DNA of 56,551 nucleotides from Chromatiaceae bacterium (lineage in GTDB: Bacteria > Pseudomonadota > Gammaproteobacteria > Chromatiales > Chromatiaceae). The stretch covers positions 1 through 56,551 of the forward strand of contig JALSSC010000036.1 of NCBI GenBank assembly GCA_026984455.1, written 5' to 3'. Every line of letters begins with the position of its first letter. Positions within the stretch are counted from its first letter, which is position 1. The notes under the pieces were generated by a model. That model was not told the DNA's origin and searched no databases. It saw only the letters and a program-made list of their open reading frames with translations. The position numbers and the translations under genes are program-made. Positions 24,501-31,708 of the stretch are shown here, in pieces.

Positions 24501-27145
24501 CCCCGCCCGAGGAAGCACCGGTCGCGCCCCCGGAGGAGGTCCCGGTCTCTGCTGGCGAGGCCGAAGAGGTCCCCGGGCTTTCGCCGGGCGGGCCCGCGGG
24601 GCCTGCCGAGGCCGTCTCCGAGCCGGTGTCGGGGCCCGTGGAGGAGGTGCCCCCGCCGGAGGACGCACCCCTCGCGCCCCCGGAAGGGATCCCCGTCCCC
24701 ACTGGCGAGGCCGAAGGGATCCCCGGCGCTCCTCCGGTCCCGGAAGGCGGGCCTGGCGTTCCCGAAGAGGCCATCGAGCAGATCGATGCGGACCCGGAAC
24801 TGCTGGAGATCTTCCTCGAAGAGGCCGAGGACCTGCTCGAACGCCTGGATTCGGATCTGCGCGCCTGGCGTGAGGCACCGGCGTCCCCGGATGTTCCGGC
24901 ACAGATGCAGCGTACCCTGCACACCCTCAAGGGGGGTGCCCGTCTGGCCGGGATCGGTGCCGTGGGGGATCTCAGCCATGCCCTGGAGACGCTGCTGACC
25001 GCCGTCACCGAACGGGGTGGTGACGAGGCCGCGCTGGCCCTTGCCCAGCAGGCCGTGGACAGCCTTTCGGAGCAGATCGAGGCGGTGCGTGGCGGAGAGC
25101 CGGTGGACCGTGCCTTGCCTTTGCTGGAGCGCTTGCAGCAGGCCCGCGAGGGCGGGCCGATCACTGCGGAGGCGGAGGTCCCTGCCGGGCCCACGGCAAC
25201 CGCAGGGCCCCAGCCCGCCGCCGGGGGACTCGAACCCGCCCTGCGCAAGGTCGTGACTCCCGAGGCACGGCCCGCGCCGAAGGCACCGGTGGTGGCCACC
25301 CGGGAACAGGTCCGGGTACGTCCGGAACTCCTCGACCGCCTGGTCAACGATGCCGGCGAGATCGCCATCTACCGTGCCCGTCTGGAAGAACACAACACCA
25401 ATCTCGGTTTCACCCTCGGCGAGCTGGCACAGACCGTGGAACGGCTGCATGGGCAGCTGCGCCAACTGGAGATCGAGACCGAGGCCCAGATCCTCTACCG
25501 CTTCGAACGCGAGGGTGGACAGGAGGGCCGCGGCAAGTTCGAAGAGGGCTTCGACCCGCTGGAGCTGGATCGCTTCTCCACCATGCAGCAACTCTCGCGC
25601 AGCCTGATGGAGACCGTGGCCGACCTCGGCAGCATCGGCGACATGTTGGGTGAATTCCAGCGCGGTACCGAGACTCTGCTGGTGCAGCAGTCACGGGTCG
25701 CCAACGACCTTCAGGATGGACTCATGCGCACGCGTATGGTGCCGTTCCAGCGTATCGTCCCACGTCTCGCCCGCCTGGTGCGCCAGACTGCCCATTCCCT
25801 GGGGAAACAGGCGGAACTCGAGATCCATGGCGCCGAGGGGGAGATGGACCGGAACATCCTCGAACGTATGGGGGCGCCCCTGGAGCATCTGTTGCGCAAC
25901 GCCGTTTCTCATGGCATCGAGTCTCCCGCCCAGCGCCAGGCCGCCGGCAAACCGCCGATGGGGCGGATCTCCCTCTATGTGGCCCGGGAGGGTAACGAGG
26001 TGGTGATCGTCGTCTCCGACGACGGCGCCGGATTGGATCTGGCCATGATCCGGGCCCGGGCGGAGGAACGGGGCCTCATCGAGTCAGGGGCGCAAATCGA
26101 CGACGACGACTTGATGCAGCTCATTCTCGAACCAGGGTTCAGCACCGCCGGCGAGGTCACCCAGATCTCCGGTCGCGGGGTGGGCACCGACGTGGTGGTG
26201 AACGAGGTACGCCACCTGGGTGGCACCCTGGAGATCGAATCCCAACCCGGACGCGGTACCGGCTTCACCATCCGCCTGCCCTTCACCCTCGCCATCAGCG
26301 AGTCTCTCCTCGCCGAGGCCGCTGACGAGATCTTTGCCATCCCCCACGTCGGTATGGAGGGCGTGGTGCGCATCTCCGCCAACCACCTGGCGGCCTGTTA
26401 TGAAGGCCGGGCCGAGGGGTTCGAGTATGCCGGCCACCGTTATCAGGTGCGTTTCCTGGGTGAACTGCTGGGCCTGGGCGAGCCGGTCTTGGCCGAGGGG
26501 CGCAAGTGGTATCCGCTGTTGTTGGTACGTACCGGTGAGCACCGCATGGCCATGCAAGTGGACCGGCTGCTGGGCAATCAACAGATCGTGGTCAAGTCTG
26601 TGGGCCCTCAGATCGCCAGCGTGCGCTGGATCAGTGGCGGCACCATCCTCGCCGACGGGCGTGTGGCCCTGATCCTCGACCCCGGCGCCCTGGTGCGTGC
26701 GGCCCTCGTCCACGGACAGGTCCATGCGGAACCGCCACGGCCCGAGGCGGCGGCTCCCGCCGGGCCCCAGCGGCCGACGGTGTTGGTCGTGGACGACTCC
26801 ATCACCGTGCGCAAGGTCACCAGTCGCCTGCTGACCCGGCACGGCATGAACGTGCTGACCGCCAAGGATGGGGTGGATGCGGTGGCGGTGATGCAGGAAC
26901 AGCTGCCCGATTTGGTCCTGCTCGACATCGAGATGCCGCGCATGGATGGCTACGAGCTGGCCCGTCACATGCGCGCGAGCCCCGATCTCAACGCCATCCC
27001 CATCATCATGATCACCTCGCGGGCCGGCCGGAAGCACCGTGACCTGGCCCTGTCCCTGGGGGTCAGACGTTATCTCGGCAAGCCCTATCAGGAGACGGAG
27101 CTGTTGGAGAACATCCATGGGGTGCTGGCGGAGGTCGAGGCATGA
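21551..27145 (+). CDS. chpA: Hybrid chemotaxis kinase ChpA (PilL), multi-Hpt CheA with C-terminal receiver
   Basis: This 1864-residue kinase of the Pil-Chp system has a ChpA/FimL-like helical N-terminus (about 1-600). Three Hpt sites are visible: HTLKGSGRL (His 639), HTLSGSARM (His 796) and HTLKGGARL (His 1124). A Pro/Glu-rich linker lies between Hpt 2 and 3. CheA dimerisation and ATPase parts follow (HLLRNAVSHGIESP near 1446, DDGAGLD, ISGRGVGTDVV), then a CheW-like domain and a receiver (VVDDSITVRKV, Asp 1792 in LVLLDIEMPRMDG). P. aeruginosa ChpA is longer (about 2470) with more phosphotransfer domains. It overlaps chpC by 4 nt. No pilK or chpB is present. Confidence 0.94.
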   Translation: MAQHRTVAGLPWVREELAEVIRKARDALEEYIEGGGQSLVLKPCAAYLEQVRGVLEMLELTGAMHLAEEMRQSVAALIERTPEDPREAAEALVLALIQLPDYLEKLGTGGEDMPLLLLPAINDLRVSRGEPPLTEADLVLADLGRDTVDADREAEAGATGLRQEVRGLRPVFHRHLLAWFKGQNAEQALADLFADLEEALAPGGLLRAGVRAARVLMIEVVSGDVPADKEVKTLVGRMDHVFKHLLQGNTPRQTAEDERGLIRDLLRRVAHSESSHPEAIALRADLDLDHLFPSPEVLAESRRKLLGPGSGVMASIRDAAATELLPIKDALDLYIRGGVQDIARLRELGDPIERLSKTLDMVALDGLSGRLRRRAGELRALADGEAPAESLLMSIAGDLLAVESTLDDLARDHGAEQGEGGAPSPAELARLRTQTLGEAKIDLTKAKEAITDFITDSRDTERIALVSGLFQRVAGVLRLLSQERAAGQLERVNAFIRDQLLARGRVPEDDVLEALADAISAIEYFMEALAEERADRDRILNMAEDALAQMERAQARESSEVSLPEQEAAPAGKVAVAEPEPVVETGGVDLLPLEVDSELLEIFLEEAREEEEAIAGNYPRWREDPEDQAALASIRRSFHTLKGSGRLVGAEAIGEYAWAVENLLNRIIDQTRVATPEILAYLDRAVAALPGLISALAGEPAPELNLDDMIETGHRLAEQPAEAAESLSEPSSEASAPESLPLPEEISAPGLEDSELREIFREEAGEHLDALRAFLARCREHRGACVVEDSLVRDFHTLSGSARMTGLDALADLAKAFELKALEWQEAGSAMGGEFLGLCERAVEVIGALVGGGLEGGGKAGADALLERVRGIQPGAEVSPEMEEVGEGSATGIEDEEEIEILPPPVEFSEPPVAPAGPAEAVSEPVSGSVEEVSPPEEAPVAPLEEVPVPAGEAEEVPGLSPGGPAGPAEAVSEPVSGPVEEVSPPEEAPVAPPEEVPVSAGEAEEVPGLSPGGPAGPAEAVSEPVSGPVEEVPPPEDAPLAPPEGIPVPTGEAEGIPGAPPVPEGGPGVPEEAIEQIDADPELLEIFLEEAEDLLERLDSDLRAWREAPASPDVPAQMQRTLHTLKGGARLAGIGAVGDLSHALETLLTAVTERGGDEAALALAQQAVDSLSEQIEAVRGGEPVDRALPLLERLQQAREGGPITAEAEVPAGPTATAGPQPAAGGLEPALRKVVTPEARPAPKAPVVATREQVRVRPELLDRLVNDAGEIAIYRARLEEHNTNLGFTLGELAQTVERLHGQLRQLEIETEAQILYRFEREGGQEGRGKFEEGFDPLELDRFSTMQQLSRSLMETVADLGSIGDMLGEFQRGTETLLVQQSRVANDLQDGLMRTRMVPFQRIVPRLARLVRQTAHSLGKQAELEIHGAEGEMDRNILERMGAPLEHLLRNAVSHGIESPAQRQAAGKPPMGRISLYVAREGNEVVIVVSDDGAGLDLAMIRARAEERGLIESGAQIDDDDLMQLILEPGFSTAGEVTQISGRGVGTDVVVNEVRHLGGTLEIESQPGRGTGFTIRLPFTLAISESLLAEAADEIFAIPHVGMEGVVRISANHLAACYEGRAEGFEYAGHRYQVRFLGELLGLGEPVLAEGRKWYPLLLVRTGEHRMAMQVDRLLGNQQIVVKSVGPQIASVRWISGGTILADGRVALILDPGALVRAALVHGQVHAEPPRPEAAAPAGPQRPTVLVVDDSITVRKVTSRLLTRHGMNVLTAKDGVDAVAVMQEQLPDLVLLDIEMPRMDGYELARHMRASPDLNAIPIIMITSRAGRKHRDLALSLGVRRYLGKPYQETELLENIHGVLAEVEA
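24301..24750 (+). repeat. Three 150-bp tandem repeats in the chpA linker
   Basis: GCCTGCCGAGGCCGTCTCCG begins at 24301, 24451 and 24601, giving a period of exactly 150 bp (50 residues, GPAEAVSEPVSG-VEEV type). Units 1 and 2 are almost identical and unit 3 is more diverged. The encoded linker is Pro/Glu/Val-rich and probably disordered; unit number may vary between strains. Confidence 0.85.
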
Positions 27146-27615
27146 ACGCGGCCACCGCCCACAGCCACGAGATGCGTGGGGTGTTGCTGCCGGTCGCCTC
27201 GCGACCCCTGTTGCTGCCCAATGCCGCCGTCGCCGAGGTGATCGGTTTTCAGGTTCCCGCCGCCGAGGGACGTTCCCATCCGGGGTGGCTGGGATTCCTC
27301 GACTGGCGTGGCCGGCGGCTGCCGGTGACTTCCTTTTCCGGCCTTCTCGGTGAGACAGATTTGCGGGGATCGGGGCGTCAGCGTATCGTCGTGCTCAACG
27401 CCCTGGGCGAGAGCGATCTGGATTATATCGGCCTGCATGCCTTGGCATCGCCGCGCTTGGCGCGCATCACCCGGAGACAGATCCAGCCGGACCCCGAGGG
27501 ACTCCCTGAATCCGATCTCGTGACCGCGGCCCTGCGTTTCGAGGGCCTGCCGGCCTGGGTCCCCGACCTCGATCGGTTGGAGGCCCGGGTGGCGGCGATG
27601 GTGGCCGGCGATTGA
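27142..27615 (+). CDS. chpC: CheW-like protein ChpC
   Basis: This 157-residue CheW-domain protein has LLPVASRPLLLPNAAVAEVIG, HPGWLGFLDWRGRRLPVTSF and QRIVVLNALGES. In Pseudomonas, chpC encodes a second CheW homologue of the Pil-Chp system. Here it directly follows chpA with a 4-nt overlap, the chpB methylesterase gene being absent. The name rests on position and fold. Confidence 0.8.
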   Translation: MNAATAHSHEMRGVLLPVASRPLLLPNAAVAEVIGFQVPAAEGRSHPGWLGFLDWRGRRLPVTSFSGLLGETDLRGSGRQRIVVLNALGESDLDYIGLHALASPRLARITRRQIQPDPEGLPESDLVTAALRFEGLPAWVPDLDRLEARVAAMVAGD

Positions 27616-27687
27616 GCCTTTCCCTTTCGGTCAAGGATCCCGATATCGGGCCGCTACCCCTCGTCGGCCATATGGCCATGAATTTCA

Positions 27688-30027
27688 GTGAGGCGCAAGG
27701 TGCCGGGTCGGATCGGGCGGTTTCAGGTCGAACGCAAGCTGGGTGCGGGGGCACAGGGTAGCGTCTGGCTGGCCCGGGATCACGATCTCGAGCGGAGAGT
27801 GGCCATCAAGGTGCTCGACCGTGGTGGATCCGATGAGGCCGTAACGGCCGCCTTCCGCCGTGAGGCCCGTACCCTGAGCCGGATTCAACATCCCAATATC
27901 GTGACCATCTACGAGGCGGGACGTTGGCAGGGGCGGCCTTTCCTGGTGTTCGAATATGTGGACGGCCGCCTCCTCAAGGAACTGATCCCGGCCACGGGGA
28001 TGCCGGTGGACAAGGCGACGGAACTGTTCGCTGACCTGCTCTCTGGGATGGCGGAGGCCCACCGGCAGGGTGTGGTCCATCGCGATCTCAAACCCGGTAA
28101 TATCCTGGTGACCGCGGAGGGCATCCCCAAGGTGATGGACTTCGGCATCGCCAGGATGTTGGAGGCCCCGTCGCGCCGCCTTGCCGAGGACAGCGGCAGC
28201 CCCCGTTACATGGCCCCGGAGTACGTGCGCGAAGGCCGCGTGGGTGCGCCGGCGGACGTCTTTGCGTTGGGCCTGATCTTTTACGAGATGCTCACCGGGC
28301 GTCCGGGCTATCCGCAGACGGATACCCGCGGGGTGCTGGAGGCGCTGCTGGCGGGTCCGCCGCCACCTCCCTCGAGCCTCCTCCCGGACCTGGACGAGCG
28401 CCTCGACCGGCTGGTGCTCAAGGCCTTGGAGCCCGATCCCGAGGCCCGCCACGCCGATGCCGGTGATTTTCTCGCCGCCCTGCAGGCGGGCCTGGAGCCC
28501 GCTGTGGAGCAGGATGCCTTGCGGGGACAGGGGACGGTGGAATTCCTTCTCCGGCGGATGCAGCGCAAGAACGACTTTCCGGCCCTGGCGCACTCCATCC
28601 GTCGCCTGAATGCCCTGGCCGCCACCAGCGACCGGGACCTGTCCGAGATCGCCGCCCTCATCGCCCGCGACTTCTCCCTCACCAACAAGGTCCTCAAGGT
28701 CGTCAACTCTGCCTATTACGGGCGTTTCTCCGGGCACGTGGGTACCGTTTCGCGGGCGGTGGTGGTGCTCGGGATGCAGCCGATCCGTGCCCTGGCCGCC
28801 TCTCTCATCTTCTTCGAACACCTCCAGGACCGCCAGCGGGCGGACGGACTGCGTGCCCGGGCCAGCGCCGCCTTGTTTGCCGCCGTGTTGGCCTCGCGTC
28901 TCGCCCCTCCCGGGGCGCCGGATGCGCATGAAGAATTCTTCTTGTCGGGGATGCTCTATCGCCTGGGGGAACTGCTGGTGGCCTATTATCTCCCCGACGA
29001 GGCCGCCGGCATCGCCGCCCTGGAGGCCCAGGGCCTGCCCCGGGGCCAGGCCCAGGTGCGCACCCTGGGGCAGACCTACGACAGCATCGGCCAGGCCGTT
29101 GCGCGGAGCTGGAACTTCCCCCAGGAGCTGGTGGCCAGTCTCGGCGAACTGCCCCCGGAGGCCGTGCTTGCGGGGGGGAGCCGGGCCTTCGACCAGCGCC
29201 GTCTGGCGGCGGGTTTCGCCGCGGAGACCGCGGACTGGGTGCAACAGGGCCGGGACCCCGAGGGCCGCGCACGCCTGCTGCAGCGCTTCGGCCAGGCCTT
29301 GGGCCTGGATGGCGAAGGCCTGGATCGGCTCTTGGCCGGGGCCACGGACGAATTCCTGAGCCTCACCGCCGAACTGCGCGAGACCCGGCCTCCGGATCCC
29401 TTCATGCGCGCCCTGGCCGGTGCGGAGACCCGGCCGGATGCAGCGGTCCGGCCGTTGGAGGGCATGGGGACGGCCGAGGTGCTGGCCGACGACGGAGATA
29501 CCCCGATTGACGCCGAATCCGTGCTCACCGCCGGTCTCCAGGAACTGACCGCCCTGATGGTGAGCGAGCCGCCCCTATCGGAACTCTGCGCAGTGGTGTT
29601 GGAGACCCTGTACCGGGCACTGGGGTGCGGGCGGGTGGTGCTCTGCCTGCGCGCCGCGGGGGGCGCGCATCTGCAGGGCCGGCTCGCCTTCGGCGAGGGC
29701 GCCAAGGAGGCCGCGGCACGGTTCCGTATCCCCTTGGCCTGGCGCAACGATGTGTTTCACGCCGCCATCAGGAATGGGGTCGATGTACACATCGAGGACG
29801 CTAGCAATCCCAAACTCCAGGACAACCTCCCGGATTGGTATCGCCGTGCCGGCGTGGCCGGGAGCTTTCTGCTGTTCCCCCTCCTGCTCAAGGGCAGGCC
29901 CCTGGGGCTGATCTATGCCGATCGTCCCGAGCCTCACGGCCTCGATGTCGGTCCGCGGACCCTCAATCTCCTCAAGGCCCTGCGCAATCAGTTGTTGCTC
30001 GCGGTGCAACGGGCCGGAGAGCGATGA
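27688..30027 (+). CDS. Serine/threonine protein kinase fused to HDOD and GAF domains
   Basis: This 779-residue protein has three parts. Residues about 10-270 are a Hanks-type kinase with a glycine loop (LGAGAQGSV), Lys 41 (VAIKVL), HRDLKPGN (His 131, Asp 133), DFG (Asp 151) and PRYMAPEYV. Residues about 285-480 are an HDOD domain (FPALAHSIRRLNALA, DFSLTNKVLKVVNSAYYG, VVVLGMQPIRALAAS). Residues about 615-779 look like a GAF sensor (LTALMVSEPPLSELCAVVLETL, FLLFPLLLKGRPLGLIYAD). No transmembrane segment, so it is cytosolic. GTG 27688 is the longest start; GTG 27700 has GAGG 6 nt upstream. It follows chpC and may act with Pil-Chp or c-di-GMP circuits (inference). Confidence 0.88.
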   Translation: MRRKVPGRIGRFQVERKLGAGAQGSVWLARDHDLERRVAIKVLDRGGSDEAVTAAFRREARTLSRIQHPNIVTIYEAGRWQGRPFLVFEYVDGRLLKELIPATGMPVDKATELFADLLSGMAEAHRQGVVHRDLKPGNILVTAEGIPKVMDFGIARMLEAPSRRLAEDSGSPRYMAPEYVREGRVGAPADVFALGLIFYEMLTGRPGYPQTDTRGVLEALLAGPPPPPSSLLPDLDERLDRLVLKALEPDPEARHADAGDFLAALQAGLEPAVEQDALRGQGTVEFLLRRMQRKNDFPALAHSIRRLNALAATSDRDLSEIAALIARDFSLTNKVLKVVNSAYYGRFSGHVGTVSRAVVVLGMQPIRALAASLIFFEHLQDRQRADGLRARASAALFAAVLASRLAPPGAPDAHEEFFLSGMLYRLGELLVAYYLPDEAAGIAALEAQGLPRGQAQVRTLGQTYDSIGQAVARSWNFPQELVASLGELPPEAVLAGGSRAFDQRRLAAGFAAETADWVQQGRDPEGRARLLQRFGQALGLDGEGLDRLLAGATDEFLSLTAELRETRPPDPFMRALAGAETRPDAAVRPLEGMGTAEVLADDGDTPIDAESVLTAGLQELTALMVSEPPLSELCAVVLETLYRALGCGRVVLCLRAAGGAHLQGRLAFGEGAKEAAARFRIPLAWRNDVFHAAIRNGVDVHIEDASNPKLQDNLPDWYRRAGVAGSFLLFPLLLKGRPLGLIYADRPEPHGLDVGPRTLNLLKALRNQLLLAVQRAGER

Positions 30028-30099
30028 CGGACACCTTCGCCCACGGCGGCCTGCGGATGGGTTCGGCCGGCATGATGAGACCATCTTCCGACGGCGTTC

Positions 30100-30666
30100 T
30101 CATTCCTTCCAGCCCTTGACCAGGGCCTTTCGTGTCCACACCCAGACGTACTGGCCACCGCTGCCCAGGAGGGTGACAACCAGGGCCCACTCCAGCGTGG
30201 AGATGGCCCCCGCGGGCAGGGGCACGGGCCCGGCGTCAAGGGTCACGGCGAGCACCAGGATGATCTCCAACAGGGTATTGAGCTTGCTCGCCAGGGTCGG
30301 GGCGGCCTCTAGGTCCTCGACCCGGAAATGGTAGTAGAGGGCCCCGCCCACGATCACCAGATCGCGCAATACCGCCAGCACCACCAGCCACATGGGGATG
30401 AGTCCGGTGGCCCCCAGCACCAGGAAGGCGCTCATCAGCAGGGCCTTGTCGGCGAGGGGGTCGAGGAGGCCGCCGAGATGGCTCTGCCAGTGATAGTGCT
30501 TGGCGAGGAAGCCGTCGAGCCCGTCCGAGAAACCGGCGATGGCGAACAACCAGAGGGCGGTGACGTAGTCCCGTTCCACCAGGAAGTAGATGACCGGCAG
30601 GGTGAGCAGGATGCGCAACACGCTGATGATGTTGGGGATGTCGCGTGGGTGCAGGGGCAGTCTCAT
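30100..30666 (-). CDS. CDP-alcohol phosphatidyltransferase family protein
   Basis: This 188-residue membrane protein has the CDP-alcohol transferase signature: DGLDGFLAKHYHWQSHLGGL followed by LDPLADK, that is DG-x2-DG-x-LA-x8-G-x3-D-x3-D. Four to five hydrophobic segments surround it. It is PgsA-like (phosphatidylglycerophosphate synthase), but the family also has other substrates and a house-keeping pgsA may be elsewhere. ATG 30666 overlaps the DUF2066 stop by 4 nt. It converges with the kinase gene over 72 bases with no obvious terminator. Confidence 0.85.
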   Translation of the reverse strand: MRLPLHPRDIPNIISVLRILLTLPVIYFLVERDYVTALWLFAIAGFSDGLDGFLAKHYHWQSHLGGLLDPLADKALLMSAFLVLGATGLIPMWLVVLAVLRDLVIVGGALYYHFRVEDLEAAPTLASKLNTLLEIILVLAVTLDAGPVPLPAGAISTLEWALVVTLLGSGGQYVWVWTRKALVKGWKE

Positions 30667-31703
30667 GGCCGCAGGCGGAGACACAGATCGGGCGGGGGGG
30701 CCTCGTCCTGGGCCGGGGCCTCGGGGTCGGCCAGGCGTCTCAGACCGGGCAGGCGGGTGAGGGCGTCACGGCCGCCGGCCACCCGGAGGCGGAACCAGGC
30801 GCGATCGTCCTCCACCGCCTCCAGTGCCCAATGGGTGACGGCCCGGCGGCCGTCGAGAAAGGCGGCGAAGCGGTGCAGGTCGTCGAGATCCGTCACCCCG
30901 GTGAGTTCGAGGCGCAGGCCGGGAGTGGTTGCATTGCCGGCGCCGGGCGCGGCCACGGGCGTGAGATAATGGGCGGCGATGGCGTCCGCGGCCTGGTCCA
31001 GGGCCTGGGCCATGGCCGTATCGAGGGCCTGGGCGCGGGCCGTGCCCTGGTCTTCGGAGCCGGTCAGGCGCCATTGGACACGCGCCCCGCTGGGGCGTAT
31101 CCGGGCCAGGGCCACCATCACCAGGTCGGGGCGGTAGCGTTGGGAGGCCCTCTCGATGCGCTCGTCGAACCCGCCCCAGAGGTCACCGGCCTGGAGATGC
31201 TGGCGGTCTTCCAGGTCGTTGAGGGGGAGCAGCAGGGGCAGACCGCGGTCCGCGGCGGCGGCCTCGAGGGCGGCGAAGACCTGGGCATCGGTATCGTTTT
31301 GCAGCAGGTGGCGGCGTCCATGGCGTTCCTCCGCCGCCCACAGCAGGACCAGGGGGCGGTCGGGCCCCCACAGGGGGATGCCTTGCGCCCGCAGGGCCCG
31401 GTTCAGGGCTCGAGGGTCGAACTGTACCTCCAGGGCCATAGGGTGTTCGGGATCCCGGGTGTCCCGGTAGCGGAACGTCTCCACCCAGTCCGGGGCCTGG
31501 TCGAGCAGGGCCTGGGGCGCCTCGGTGGTGCGTCGCCCGGTGAGCTTGACGAGCACCTTCTTCAGGGCCTCCCGGAGCGCCGCGTTGCGGCTGTCGGGAT
31601 CGCGTCCGGCCACGGCTGCCTGGGCGCTGTACAGGCCCTCGACCTGCCCGGCGGGGGCGGGCAGGGCGATCAGGAACAGACACCACAGCAGCAGGGCGCG
31701 CAT
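30663..31703 (-). CDS. DUF2066 domain protein (exported)
   Basis: This 346-residue protein starts MRALLLWCLFLIALPAPAGQ, a Sec signal. It then has DUF2066 features: NAALREALKKVLVKLTGR, FRYRDT, LEVQFDPRALNRALRAQGIP, PLVLLWAA. Function is unknown; DUF2066 genes are commonly next to CDP-alcohol transferase or purM-hda genes in gammaproteobacteria. ATG 31703 lies 5 bases after the ppsA stop. The longer frame upstream is inside ppsA and is rejected. Confidence 0.85.
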   Translation of the reverse strand: MRALLLWCLFLIALPAPAGQVEGLYSAQAAVAGRDPDSRNAALREALKKVLVKLTGRRTTEAPQALLDQAPDWVETFRYRDTRDPEHPMALEVQFDPRALNRALRAQGIPLWGPDRPLVLLWAAEERHGRRHLLQNDTDAQVFAALEAAAADRGLPLLLPLNDLEDRQHLQAGDLWGGFDERIERASQRYRPDLVMVALARIRPSGARVQWRLTGSEDQGTARAQALDTAMAQALDQAADAIAAHYLTPVAAPGAGNATTPGLRLELTGVTDLDDLHRFAAFLDGRRAVTHWALEAVEDDRAWFRLRVAGGRDALTRLPGLRRLADPEAPAQDEAPPPDLCLRLRP

Positions 31704-31708
31704 CGCCG

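Noticed and set aside
24301..24750. 150-bp repeats as an insertion element or CRISPR
   Set aside because: They are contiguous, in frame and coding within chpA; a protein linker repeat.
23464..25591. Long antisense frames over chpA (about 630-660 codons)
   Set aside because: Ser/Arg/Gly-rich translation with no domain, opposite well-defined Hpt and linker sequence.
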